Below are positions 8,727-15,587 of a stretch of 26,556 nucleotides of DNA, in pieces. This DNA is from Acidobacteriota bacterium (GTDB lineage Bacteria > Acidobacteriota > Thermoanaerobaculia > Thermoanaerobaculales > Thermoanaerobaculaceae). The DNA is taken from assembly GCA_021782525.1 (NCBI GenBank), contig JAJXUY010000003.1, positions 1 to 26,556 of the forward strand, written 5' to 3'. The notes under the pieces were generated by a model, which was not told where the DNA came from, ran no database searches, and was given only the letters and a program-made list of their open reading frames with translations. A program made the position numbers and the translations under genes. Positions within the stretch are counted from its first letter, which is position 1. Every line of letters begins with the position of its first letter.

Positions 8727-9027
8727 CAGCGCCGACCCGGCCGTGATCGCGCCGCTCGCCGAGCACCCGCGCATGCGCGGCGAGGTGCGCCTTCACTTCG
8801 AGCCGCGCAGCTCGCTGCACAACACCGACGGGCAGGTCTTCTCCGACGTCGGCGTGCCGGCGGCGCCGTTCATGGAGGACTGCGACATCAACCGCCAGGG
8901 CCGCCACGACACCATGGAGAACATTGACCTCGACTACGGCGCCGCGCTCGCTGTCATCGCCATCGAGACAATCGCACGGTTAGCGGCGGCGAAGACGGGG
9001 GCCCAGGCACCGGGCTCCGGGCACTGA
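8727..9027 (+). pseudogene. M28 peptidase 3'-end fragment (copy B), degraded
   Basis: About 100 codons matching the C-terminus of the M28 protein at 3-968, starting abruptly at CAGCGCCGACCC with no catalytic N-terminal part. The frame is open to the same final residues (GAQAPGSGH) and TGA. It carries damage: a 9-bp loss removing one of two HDT triplets in the YHDTHDT metal motif, plus ALFMEDY changed to APFMEDC. Identity to copy A is about 91% by eye. It lies 93 bp after ChrA1 and before the cytochrome promoter. It cannot be a working peptidase; it is most simply a duplication scar marking the edge of an inserted segment. Confidence 0.85.
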
Positions 9028-9070
9028 ACGACAGGACACAGAAAGAGCGTTCACGACCGGCCTCGGGTAG

Positions 9071-9093
9071 GGAATCCGCACGCCAGGGATTCC
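9071..9093 (+). promoter_or_regulatory. Inverted repeat abutting the cytochrome -35 box; candidate operator
   Basis: GGAATCC (9071-9077) and GGATTCC (9087-9093) form a perfect 7-bp dyad with a 9-bp centre. It ends one base before the predicted -35 hexamer (9094), a position suited to an activator or repressor of the cytochrome gene. No known regulator is assigned. Confidence 0.45.
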
Positions 9094-9122
9094 TTGCAAT
9101 TCATCGTTACTGTCACTAGATT
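9094..9122 (+). promoter_or_regulatory. Candidate promoter of the multiheme cytochrome gene
   Basis: TTGCAA (9094-9099) and TAGATT (9117-9122) are spaced by 17 bp in a locally AT-rich stretch between copy B and the cytochrome start at 9237. Each hexamer matches four of six consensus bases. The leader would be about 108 nt. Confidence 0.45.
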
Positions 9123-9226
9123 GTCATTCAGGGGCGCCGGACCTTTGCTCGAGCGCGTGCGGCCCGGCGACGCAACCGATAGAGGGAAAGATCGGTGCGA
9201 TCGGGCCCATGTGACCCGCGCTCGAA

Positions 9227-9235
9227 GGGGGGGGG
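9227..9235 (+). promoter_or_regulatory. Homopolymer G9 in the ribosome binding site of the cytochrome gene
   Basis: Nine consecutive G lie one base before the ATG at 9237 and provide the only Shine-Dalgarno-like sequence (AAGGGGG...). The tract is the longest mononucleotide run I noticed near a start in this window. Slippage would change ribosome binding site strength or spacing. Confidence 0.5.
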
Positions 9236-9236
9236 A

Positions 9237-11135
9237 ATGCTCAAGAGCCTTGTGGTGGGCTTTCTTGCCGTGGTGGTCGCGAGCGCCGCGCTGGCGGGGA
9301 CCGGTCTTGTGCGCTCGCACCTCTCAGCCAAGGTCACGGCCAACGTACCTGCGGTCGTCGCGACGCTGCGGGCGAACCTCGTCGCCGCCTACGGCCAGCA
9401 AGCCGCACCCGGCGCCACATACATTGGAAGCGAGTATTGTCTGGCGTGCCACAGGCCCGGCAACGCGGCTCCGGACGAAACGTCGTGGCACGGGACGCAG
9501 CACGCCGCCGCCTACATCCGGCCGATGACGCAGTGGACCCTCGTCGCAGGCAAAGGCGTCCTCGCGAACTCGCTCGGCAAGTCAACCGACGACTTCATGC
9601 AGGGGCTCGACTTCAACGCCATCTCGTCGCCGTTCGACGCTTACAAACCCAACGCCCCGAAGCTCTCCGTCAAGAACGGAACGTACACCATCACGATCGG
9701 GCAGCTCGACCTCCCGGTCGTCGCGATGAAGCAGTGGCGCTTCGACACCGGCGTGTGGGAAGAGCTCTTCGCAGTGCGCATTCCGGTCAGCGACTCCCCG
9801 ACCGGCAAGACCGACGCCGTCTACTCGTCACCGGTCTTCTGGGCCTCCGACACCGGCTGGCAGGCATACGCCCCCGAGGCCTACTACGACAGTAACAACC
9901 AGCCGCGGTACACGACCTCGGCGACCACGGCGGCCGTGGTGGCCAACTGCGAGAGCCACGACCAGAACTGCGTTGGCTGCCACGCCACCGGGATTCGTAG
10001 CATCTCCCAGAACGCGCGCGGCGAATGGGTCACGAAACCGTACATCGCGACGCTGTACAACGCCGACGACCCCGGATACTTCGACTTCGCGGGCGACGGC
10101 ACGGTCCAGATCATGAACATCGGGTGCGAGTCGTGCCACGGGCCCGGCGCGGCCCACGTGCTCGGCGGGGGCGATCCGGCGAAGATCGTCAACCCGGACA
10201 AGCTCGACACGCAGGGCGCCAACGACGTATGCGGGCAGTGCCATTCGGTGATCGCATCCACGCCCAACGGCACGATCGGCTGGCCGTACAACGAGACGAC
10301 GCAGCAGAGCTGGCTCCCGGGCTCGGGCCCACTGGCGGCGTTCTACACCAACGCCGAGGTGTGGTGGCCGGACGGCAAGACGGGGGAGGACACCAGCCAG
10401 TACCCCGAGTTCTACAAGTCCACGAAGCCCACGTTCCAGTTCCACCCCGTGCGCTGCACGGACTGTCACGACCCGATGTCCGCGACCTCGAACAGCGCGC
10501 AGGTGCTCGACCAGGTACAGAACGGGACGGTGACGCTCACGACCCATGTCGATGACGACACCCTTTGCCTCTCCTGCCACGCCACACACGGCGGGGGCAC
10601 CAGCGCCGACTTTACTAAGATCACCGTCTCCATGGTGGCTGACTACGCAAACAACCGCGACGCCATCGGGGACGTCGTCTCCGCGCACACGCATCACCCG
10701 TACGCCCCCGAGCGGACCATGGGGTTGTCGCGCTGCACCCAGTGCCACATGGCGAAAACCCAGGGGCCCGATGCGGCGCTCGCGTTGCACGGGCACACGT
10801 TCGAGGCGATCTCTCCGCAGAAAACCCTCCTGTACCAGGCGCAGGGCGGCATGCCAAACTCTTGCGCGCTATCGTGCCACACTACTCTGGTCAACGCGTC
10901 GCTGGTCGGGTCCGCCACGCCGGGTCTCACCTCTGACATTTCGACGTGGAACAAGCAGTACGACCAGGACCTCGCCAACGCCTTGCTCGCATACTATGGT
11001 CCTAACGGCGTCTGGTGGAAGCTTGACGTGAGTACGGTCGGGACGGTTTTCGGGGCCGCCGCGGATTCCGTTAGCTTCTCCTCCACTGGGAGGGCGCACC
11101 CGCGCTGCGGCCGGAGGCTTCACAGGCAGCCATAG
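9237..11135 (+). CDS. Exported multiheme cytochrome c (at least seven hemes, c554-like)
   Basis: Electron-transfer protein of the cell envelope, 632 residues from the ATG at 9237. A hydrophobic signal peptide (VVGFLAVVVASAALAGTGL) leads. Seven CxxCH heme sites start at residues about 68 (CLACH), 245 (CVGCH), 297 (CESCH), 332 (CGQCH), 407 (CTDCH), 444 (CLSCH) and 500 (CTQCH). An eighth site near 543 reads CALSCH, a CX3CH variant. The opening YIGSEYCLACH resembles cytochrome c554-type domains. The Shine-Dalgarno region is a run of nine G (9227-9235). The last ~20 residues look atypical and a loose heme motif occurs downstream in another frame, so the 3' end may be frameshifted. Redox partner and substrate are unknown. 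Confidence 0.85.
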   Translation: MLKSLVVGFLAVVVASAALAGTGLVRSHLSAKVTANVPAVVATLRANLVAAYGQQAAPGATYIGSEYCLACHRPGNAAPDETSWHGTQHAAAYIRPMTQWTLVAGKGVLANSLGKSTDDFMQGLDFNAISSPFDAYKPNAPKLSVKNGTYTITIGQLDLPVVAMKQWRFDTGVWEELFAVRIPVSDSPTGKTDAVYSSPVFWASDTGWQAYAPEAYYDSNNQPRYTTSATTAAVVANCESHDQNCVGCHATGIRSISQNARGEWVTKPYIATLYNADDPGYFDFAGDGTVQIMNIGCESCHGPGAAHVLGGGDPAKIVNPDKLDTQGANDVCGQCHSVIASTPNGTIGWPYNETTQQSWLPGSGPLAAFYTNAEVWWPDGKTGEDTSQYPEFYKSTKPTFQFHPVRCTDCHDPMSATSNSAQVLDQVQNGTVTLTTHVDDDTLCLSCHATHGGGTSADFTKITVSMVADYANNRDAIGDVVSAHTHHPYAPERTMGLSRCTQCHMAKTQGPDAALALHGHTFEAISPQKTLLYQAQGGMPNSCALSCHTTLVNASLVGSATPGLTSDISTWNKQYDQDLANALLAYYGPNGVWWKLDVSTVGTVFGAAADSVSFSSTGRAHPRCGRRLHRQP

Positions 11136-11142
11136 GATCGGG

Positions 11143-11388
11143 ATGCCGACGGGAGGGGCACCTGCAACTACGGACGCGCGAGACCTCGAGCTCGCGGTGC
11201 CGGGTCTGTTCACTGCCAGCCTGGCACCGTTGAGTAACCACTGGGCGTGCTGTCGTGCCTCGAGGGCCATTACCGATACGCTGACGTTCCACGATCTTTC
11301 CAAGCCAGCGTATCGCGCCTGCGTGAGCTGTCACGCCGCGGTCCACGGTTCGCCACGTGACCCGATCCTCCTTCAGGAGTACGCGTAA
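11143..11388 (+). pseudogene. Cytochrome c C-terminal remnant with one heme motif
   Basis: Short open frame directly after the cytochrome gene but in a different frame. Only its end is recognisable: FHDLSKPAYRACVSCHAAVH contains a CVSCH heme site and the xVHGS sequence common at the end of multiheme cytochromes. Upstream, NHWACCRASR looks like a decayed second site. It is either the true C-terminus of the preceding cytochrome after a frameshift near 11040-11140 or the end of a second, deleted cytochrome. A transposase remnant follows within 10 bp, which favours rearrangement. There is no ribosome binding site of its own. Confidence 0.5.
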
Positions 11389-11397
11389 GGGAGGCCA

Positions 11398-11550
11398 AGC
11401 AAGGAGGGAATCCACCGCCGCACTGACGTGGTCGATATCTTCTCGAACCCCCAACGTATCCGCTACCTTGTCGGTATCGTCCTCGCTGAACAGTACGACG
11501 AGTGGGGGGCCGTCGCCCTCCGCTGTCTTGTCGCCGGCCACGTGGAGATG
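11398..11550 (+). mobile_element. IS256-family transposase, C-terminal remnant
   Basis: Read in the frame beginning at 11398, the sequence gives KEGIHRRTDVVDIFSN and then IRYLVGIVLAEQYDEW, matching the conserved end of IS256-type transposases (RRTxVVGIFPN ... RLVGALLxEQxDEW) as I remember it. The catalytic DDE part is absent and no terminal inverted repeats were recognised. After DEW (11505) the similarity fades. This is a dead fragment left between the cytochrome remnant and the exported protein gene, evidence that a transposon once sat here. The long minus-strand frame across it is a shadow. Confidence 0.65.
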
Positions 11551-11602
11551 GGGTCGCGGCTGCAGCATTTCTGCACCATGGCCGATGCCGAGGGCGAGCA
11601 GC

Positions 11603-12202
11603 CTATTTCGGTTGTGTATGTATGCCCAATTCCTCAGCGAGTCGTTGGTGCAGTCTTCTCCATCGTTGGATCTCTTTCCGCATGCCAGAAACATCATCTG
11701 CCACATGCCATCGCCTGGGATAACCCTTACGTAGCTCATTATCGATGCTCTGTGCGTCGCGTTCGAGATCGTCAAACAGTTCCTTGGTTGCGGCGAGATG
11801 AGAGGCGAACTTCAACCTCTGTTGCGGCGAGAGACTTCCCTCGAAAGCGAGGTCGGCGTTTCGAAAAGCCTTGAGGTCACGGCGGAACTCGTCGAGCTGC
11901 TGCCGGCTCCGCTCGAAGGTCCATCGCCATGTCCAAGCCCGGCCAGGACTCTTTGCTTCAACATCCCCTTCAAGGCGCTCCCCCGTCTCCACACACTTCT
12001 TGTCAAGTACCGCCAGCCCCGGCGTTGTTTCTGGCGATCGGGGCTTGGGGGGCGGATTCGAATTGAGAACTGGCGCACCGCTAGGGGTTGCACCAGGGCT
12101 GTGAGCCCTCGCTTCACCAAACGCAAACAAACCCGCACAAGCGAGGAGCATCACTGACGCTGTGAAGGTCCGTTCTCCTATGAAACCGGGTGTACCTCCC
12201 AT
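11603..12202 (-). CDS. Exported protein of unknown function with helical C-terminal half
   Basis: 199 residues, start ATG at 12202 chosen because GGAGG lies 7 nt upstream; the open frame extends further but has no start as good. An N-terminal signal peptide (ASVMLLACAGLFAFGEARA, cleavage after ARA) is followed by a Pro-rich linker (about 38-62) and a charged, predicted helical region (about 100-199, Arg/Glu/Leu rich, possibly coiled coil) without transmembrane segments. One Cys remains after processing. I recognise no family. It stands alone on the minus strand between an IS remnant and the PadR operon. A periplasmic role in metal stress would be a guess from context only. Confidence 0.6.
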   Translation of the reverse strand: MGGTPGFIGERTFTASVMLLACAGLFAFGEARAHSPGATPSGAPVLNSNPPPKPRSPETTPGLAVLDKKCVETGERLEGDVEAKSPGRAWTWRWTFERSRQQLDEFRRDLKAFRNADLAFEGSLSPQQRLKFASHLAATKELFDDLERDAQSIDNELRKGYPRRWHVADDVSGMRKEIQRWRRLHQRLAEELGIHTQPK

Positions 12203-12573
12203 CTCGTTGCCTCCATTGGCGCGTCGCTCAATTCGGTCTAGGCGAAGGCCCCGCTGAGGGATTGTCCCCCGACGTTCAGTGCAATCCAAACCCTCATCAA
12301 AGGATGCAGCGCGGCTTAGAGCCATTCTGATCGTTCTGGACGCGTAGGCTTTCATGATCGCGCCGCTGGACCGCCCAAGCTGGGCGCCTCGTTCAGCAAC
12401 GCCGCTGATGGACCGATGCAGCCGCCCGCGCCAGAGGTTTCGGCCATCGCGGCCTTGGGCGGCCCAACGGCAATCGGGTCCATCAGGATGGGCGGCGGCG
12501 GGATCGCCAATGCGAACCGTTCGGAATAGTCTATTACGGGGACCGCTTATACGTTCCGATGGGGGGTGCACAG
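12203..12573 (+). promoter_or_regulatory. Divergent intergenic region with dyads upstream of the PadR operon
   Basis: No gene could be supported in these 371 bp. Near the PadR start are two small dyads, CGAA-CCG-TTCG (12513-12523) and AATAG-T-CTATT (12525-12535), and a TATACG hexamer (12548-12553) that may be the -10 box; no convincing -35 is seen. The dyads are candidate sites for autoregulation by PadR. GGGGGG about 9 nt before ATG 12574 serves as ribosome binding site and favours that start over ATG 12559. Confidence 0.4.
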
Positions 12574-13023
12574 ATGACCATTGTGAGTCGGGAGTTTCTG
12601 CTGGCCTTCTGGAAAGTCCACATCCTGAACCACGCCGCCGAAGGGCCCGTTTACGGACGCTGGATCGCCGAAGAACTGCGCACCCACGGCTACGCCATCA
12701 GTCTGGGAACGCTCTACCCGCTCCTGGCGCGCATGGAGCGGAACGGCTGGCTCGTCTCTCGGGCCACCGGCCCCGGGTTGAAGGCACGTAAGAACTACAC
12801 CCTGACCCTCGATGGCAAGGAGTTACTCCGGCTCCTTCAAGGTCGCGTCGAGGAGCTGTTCGAGGAGGTGTGCGTGGAGGGTTCCAACCTTCCGCGGAAG
12901 CCGACCCGGAAGGCCGCGACTGCCACCAGGAAGCCAGGTGGCCCTGCGACGCCAGCTCGGCGAGCCACGGTCGAGATACGTGGCGAGAGACCCAAGCCTG
13001 CCACAATGGAGCGTCCTCGATGA
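12574..13023 (+). CDS. PadR family transcriptional regulator
   Basis: Winged-helix repressor, 149 residues from ATG 12574. The PadR core is clear: LLAFWKVHILNHAAEGPVYG, then IAEELRTHGYAISLGTLYPL and LLARMERNGWLVS, i.e. helix-turn-helix and wing with the typical GTLYPLL motif. The C-terminal ~45 residues are Lys/Arg/Pro rich and look disordered, unusual for a short PadR and possibly an extra DNA-contacting tail. It is the first gene of a four-gene operon: its stop overlaps the DoxX start by ATGA (13020-13023). PadR proteins are typically autorepressors relieved by a ligand; here chromate or a related stress signal is likely by context. Confidence 0.88.
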   Translation: MTIVSREFLLAFWKVHILNHAAEGPVYGRWIAEELRTHGYAISLGTLYPLLARMERNGWLVSRATGPGLKARKNYTLTLDGKELLRLLQGRVEELFEEVCVEGSNLPRKPTRKAATATRKPGGPATPARRATVEIRGERPKPATMERPR

Positions 13024-13472
13024 AGCAGCTGCCTTCCCTTCTCGTGGCCCCGCCGGCCAATGGTCCTCGGGCCACTCTGCTCGTCCGAGTGGCCGTGGGC
13101 CTCACCTTCTTCACCCAGGGCATCCTGAAGTTCACCGACCCGAACATGGGCGTCCTGCGCTTCACCCGGATCGGCTTCCCCTGGCCTGGATTCACGGCGC
13201 ACTTTGCTGGGACCTTCGAAGTTTTCTGCGGAGCGTTGGTCCTGCTCGGTCTCTTTACGCGCCTAGCGGCCATCCCGCTCCTGGTTGTCATCTCCACTGC
13301 CATCTTGACGACGAAGCTGCCGGAACTGGCGCGCGTCGGGCAAGGTTTCTGGTTCATGGTGAGCGACGCCAGAACCGATTTCACCATGCTGTGCTCCCTC
13401 ATCTTCCTGGTCGTGGCAGGTCCCGGGCGGTGGTCGTGGGATAGCCACCTGAAGGGGCGCATCGGTGGTTGA
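13020..13472 (+). CDS. DoxX family membrane protein
   Basis: 150-residue inner-membrane protein with four hydrophobic segments. The DoxX pattern is visible: LVRVAVGLTFFTQGILKF in the first helix, a GFPWPGFTAHFAGTFEVFCG segment, and ALVLLGLFTRLAAIPLLVV. DoxX-like proteins are quinone- or redox-associated membrane proteins of mostly unknown function. It overlaps PadR by 4 nt and ChrA2 by 8 nt, so it is translated with them. Next to a chromate exporter it may deal with oxidative stress from chromate reduction, but that is inference. Confidence 0.85.
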   Translation: MKQLPSLLVAPPANGPRATLLVRVAVGLTFFTQGILKFTDPNMGVLRFTRIGFPWPGFTAHFAGTFEVFCGALVLLGLFTRLAAIPLLVVISTAILTTKLPELARVGQGFWFMVSDARTDFTMLCSLIFLVVAGPGRWSWDSHLKGRIGG

Positions 13473-14709
13473 GCCTCAACTGGATTCTCCCGCACCACCC
13501 GCACACGGAAGGCTCGGAGAACTGGCGAGGCTCTCTTCTCGCCTGGGCTGCACGGCCTTTGGCGGCCCCGCGGCCCACATTGCCTTGCTCCAGGAGGAGG
13601 TCGTGTCACGCCGAGGGTGGGTGACGCGCGAGCAGTTCGTGGACCTGCTTGGGGCCACGAATCTGATCCCCGGGCCTAACTCCACGGAGATGGCCATTCC
13701 CATCGGCTACCTGCGAGCCGGATGGCCCGGACTCGCCGTGGCAGGGGCGGCTTTCATCCTTCCGGCAGCCCTGATCACGGGGTTCCTCGCGTGGGCTTAC
13801 CTCCGGGTGGGTTCCGTGCCTGCCGTGGCGCCCTTCTTCGGGGGCATCCAGCCGGCGGTTCTGGCCGTTATCCTTGCGTCGCTCTTGAAACTGGGCTGGA
13901 CGGCGGGGAAGAACACGCGACTGGCGGCCTTGGGCCTCCTGGCCCTGGTGGCGGCGACGGCCGGCACCGATGCCCTCGCGGTGCTTCTGGGAGGAGGACT
14001 CCTAGGCATGATCTGGCTGCGGCTAGCCGGGGCGGGGAAACGGGTGCGGGGGGATACCACCGTTCACGCGGGGGCAACGCTCTTTTCGGGCATCTCCCCT
14101 AGACCGATGCTCATCGGGATGGCCACGGCCGCCATCGCCGGCACCGGGGCCGCCAAGACGGCGTCCCTGGTCCCGCTCTGGAAGCTCGGCCTGTTCTTTC
14201 TCAAGGTTGGCAGCATCCTCTACGGGGGCGGCTACGTCCTTGTGGCCTTCCTTCAGAACGGCCTCGTGGACCGCTACGGGTGGCTCACGCAGACGCAGCT
14301 CCTGGACGCCGTCGCCTTCGGGCAGTTCACGCCGGGGCCGGTGCTCTCGACTGCCACGTTCATCGGCTATCTCCTCGCTGGTGTGCCAGGAGCAGCCATC
14401 GCCACGGCGGGGATCTTTCTGCCTTCGTTCCTGTTCGTCGCGGCTGTCAATCCCTTGATTCCACGGTTGCGCCGGTCACGCTGGATGAGTTCGTTCCTGG
14501 ACAGCGTAAACGTGTGCGCGGTAGCCCTGATGGCAGCAGTCACGCTGAGCCTCGCGAGCGGGGTCCTTCCCTCCTGGTCCTCCTGGATCATCGCCACGGT
14601 TGCGGCCTTCGCCGTGCTACGGTGGAAGAAGATCAACCCGGCATGGATCGTTCTGGGTGGCGCCGCGGCCGGGGGCCTTGCCGGCTTCCTGCAGAGTGGG
14701 TGTCCATGA
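13465..14709 (+). CDS. chrA: Chromate transporter ChrA, long-chain type (ChrA2)
   Basis: 414-residue, two-domain CHR protein starting at GTG 13465, overlapping DoxX by 8 nt. The N-terminal domain has SSRLGCTAFGGPAAHIALL, WVTREQFVDLLGATNLIPGP and NSTEMAIPIGY. The C-terminal domain has GSILYGGGYVLVAFLQ and FGQFTPGPVLSTATFIGYL. The LIPGPNSTE and GPVLSTATFIGY motifs are closer to characterised chromate exporters than those of ChrA1. The PadR gene in the same operon suggests inducible chromate efflux. The stop overlaps the next start by ATGA (14706-14709). Confidence 0.92.
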   Translation: MVEPQLDSPAPPAHGRLGELARLSSRLGCTAFGGPAAHIALLQEEVVSRRGWVTREQFVDLLGATNLIPGPNSTEMAIPIGYLRAGWPGLAVAGAAFILPAALITGFLAWAYLRVGSVPAVAPFFGGIQPAVLAVILASLLKLGWTAGKNTRLAALGLLALVAATAGTDALAVLLGGGLLGMIWLRLAGAGKRVRGDTTVHAGATLFSGISPRPMLIGMATAAIAGTGAAKTASLVPLWKLGLFFLKVGSILYGGGYVLVAFLQNGLVDRYGWLTQTQLLDAVAFGQFTPGPVLSTATFIGYLLAGVPGAAIATAGIFLPSFLFVAAVNPLIPRLRRSRWMSSFLDSVNVCAVALMAAVTLSLASGVLPSWSSWIIATVAAFAVLRWKKINPAWIVLGGAAAGGLAGFLQSGCP

Positions 14710-15461
14710 CGCGTCGCATTGCAGTCCTCATCATCGCGCTGGCCGCAGCCGTCAACGGTGAGCTGGTACTCGCGGGACCTCCCTTCCTGACAGACGACCC
14801 CGAGCCTGTGGACTACCACCATTGGGAGGCCTATATCTTCTCCACCTACGCCCGCTCGTTCGACGCCACGGCCATTCAGGGTCCCGCCCTTGAGTTCAAC
14901 GTGGGCGCCGCGCGCAACCTCCAGCTCCACCTCGTGGTGCCGTGGGCGTGGAATCAACCCAGGGGGACCATGAGGCAGTCGGGCTTGGGCGACGTGGAGC
15001 TGGGCTTCAAGTACCGCTTCTTGCAGGAGACCGGGGACAGCCCGCAGATGGGCATCTTCCCGATGGTCGAGTTGCCCACAGGGAACGCCTCACGGGGGCT
15101 CGGCAATGGCCAGGCGTGGTTCAAAATCCCCCTGTGGATGCAGAAGAGCTGGGGGCCATGGACCACATACGGCGGAGGGGGCTGGGCCATCAACCACGCT
15201 CCCGGCCAGAGGAACTACGCGTTCGGCGGCTGGCTGCTTCAGCGTGACCTGAGCAAAGAACTGACGTTGGGGGGAGAACTCTTTGCGCAAGGCGCCGACT
15301 CGCAGGCCGCGCGCGGCTTCGTCGTTGCGAACATCGGGGGCTTCGTCAACTTCACGCCTGCCTTCAGCCTTCTCTTCAGCGCGGGAGGTTCCGTGCGCGG
15401 CGCACGACAGACGGTCGCCTACCTGGGCCTTTACTGGACCTGGGGTTCGTCCCGTCCCTAA
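14706..15461 (+). CDS. Predicted outer-membrane beta-barrel protein (phenol-degradation MetA-like transporter family)
   Basis: 251 residues from the ATG at 14706, overlapping ChrA2 by 4 nt. A signal peptide (IAVLIIALAAAVNGELVLA) precedes GPPFLTDDPEPVDYHHWEAY, a start typical of proteins annotated as outer-membrane 'transporters' of the PF13557 type. The rest alternates polar and aromatic residues in short strands with Gly-rich turns, ends in an aromatic strand (VAYLGLYWTW) and lacks helices, as in a barrel. It is the last gene of the PadR operon and could provide an outer-membrane route for the exported anion. Family placement is from memory and moderate. Confidence 0.7.
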   Translation: MTRRIAVLIIALAAAVNGELVLAGPPFLTDDPEPVDYHHWEAYIFSTYARSFDATAIQGPALEFNVGAARNLQLHLVVPWAWNQPRGTMRQSGLGDVELGFKYRFLQETGDSPQMGIFPMVELPTGNASRGLGNGQAWFKIPLWMQKSWGPWTTYGGGGWAINHAPGQRNYAFGGWLLQRDLSKELTLGGELFAQGADSQAARGFVVANIGGFVNFTPAFSLLFSAGGSVRGARQTVAYLGLYWTWGSSRP

Positions 15462-15587
15462 CGCGATTGTCCGATCGAATCGTTCCTTTCGTGTGGTCCC
15501 GATTTCCCGGGTGATCCCTCTCGTGACCCGAGGCCCAAAGACAGATGCGACTTCTCGCCAAAATGTGAAAAGACTGATGCCGCTCGG

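Noticed and set aside
11071..11775. 234-codon minus-strand frame with no family
   Set aside because: It runs opposite the cytochrome remnant and the IS256 tail, both recognisable on the plus strand, and has no ribosome binding site or domain.
15462..15587. Strong terminator between the barrel and EamA genes
   Set aside because: Only a 5-bp stem (CGGGT/ACCCG, 15508-15530) with a 13-nt loop and no T-run; too weak to call.
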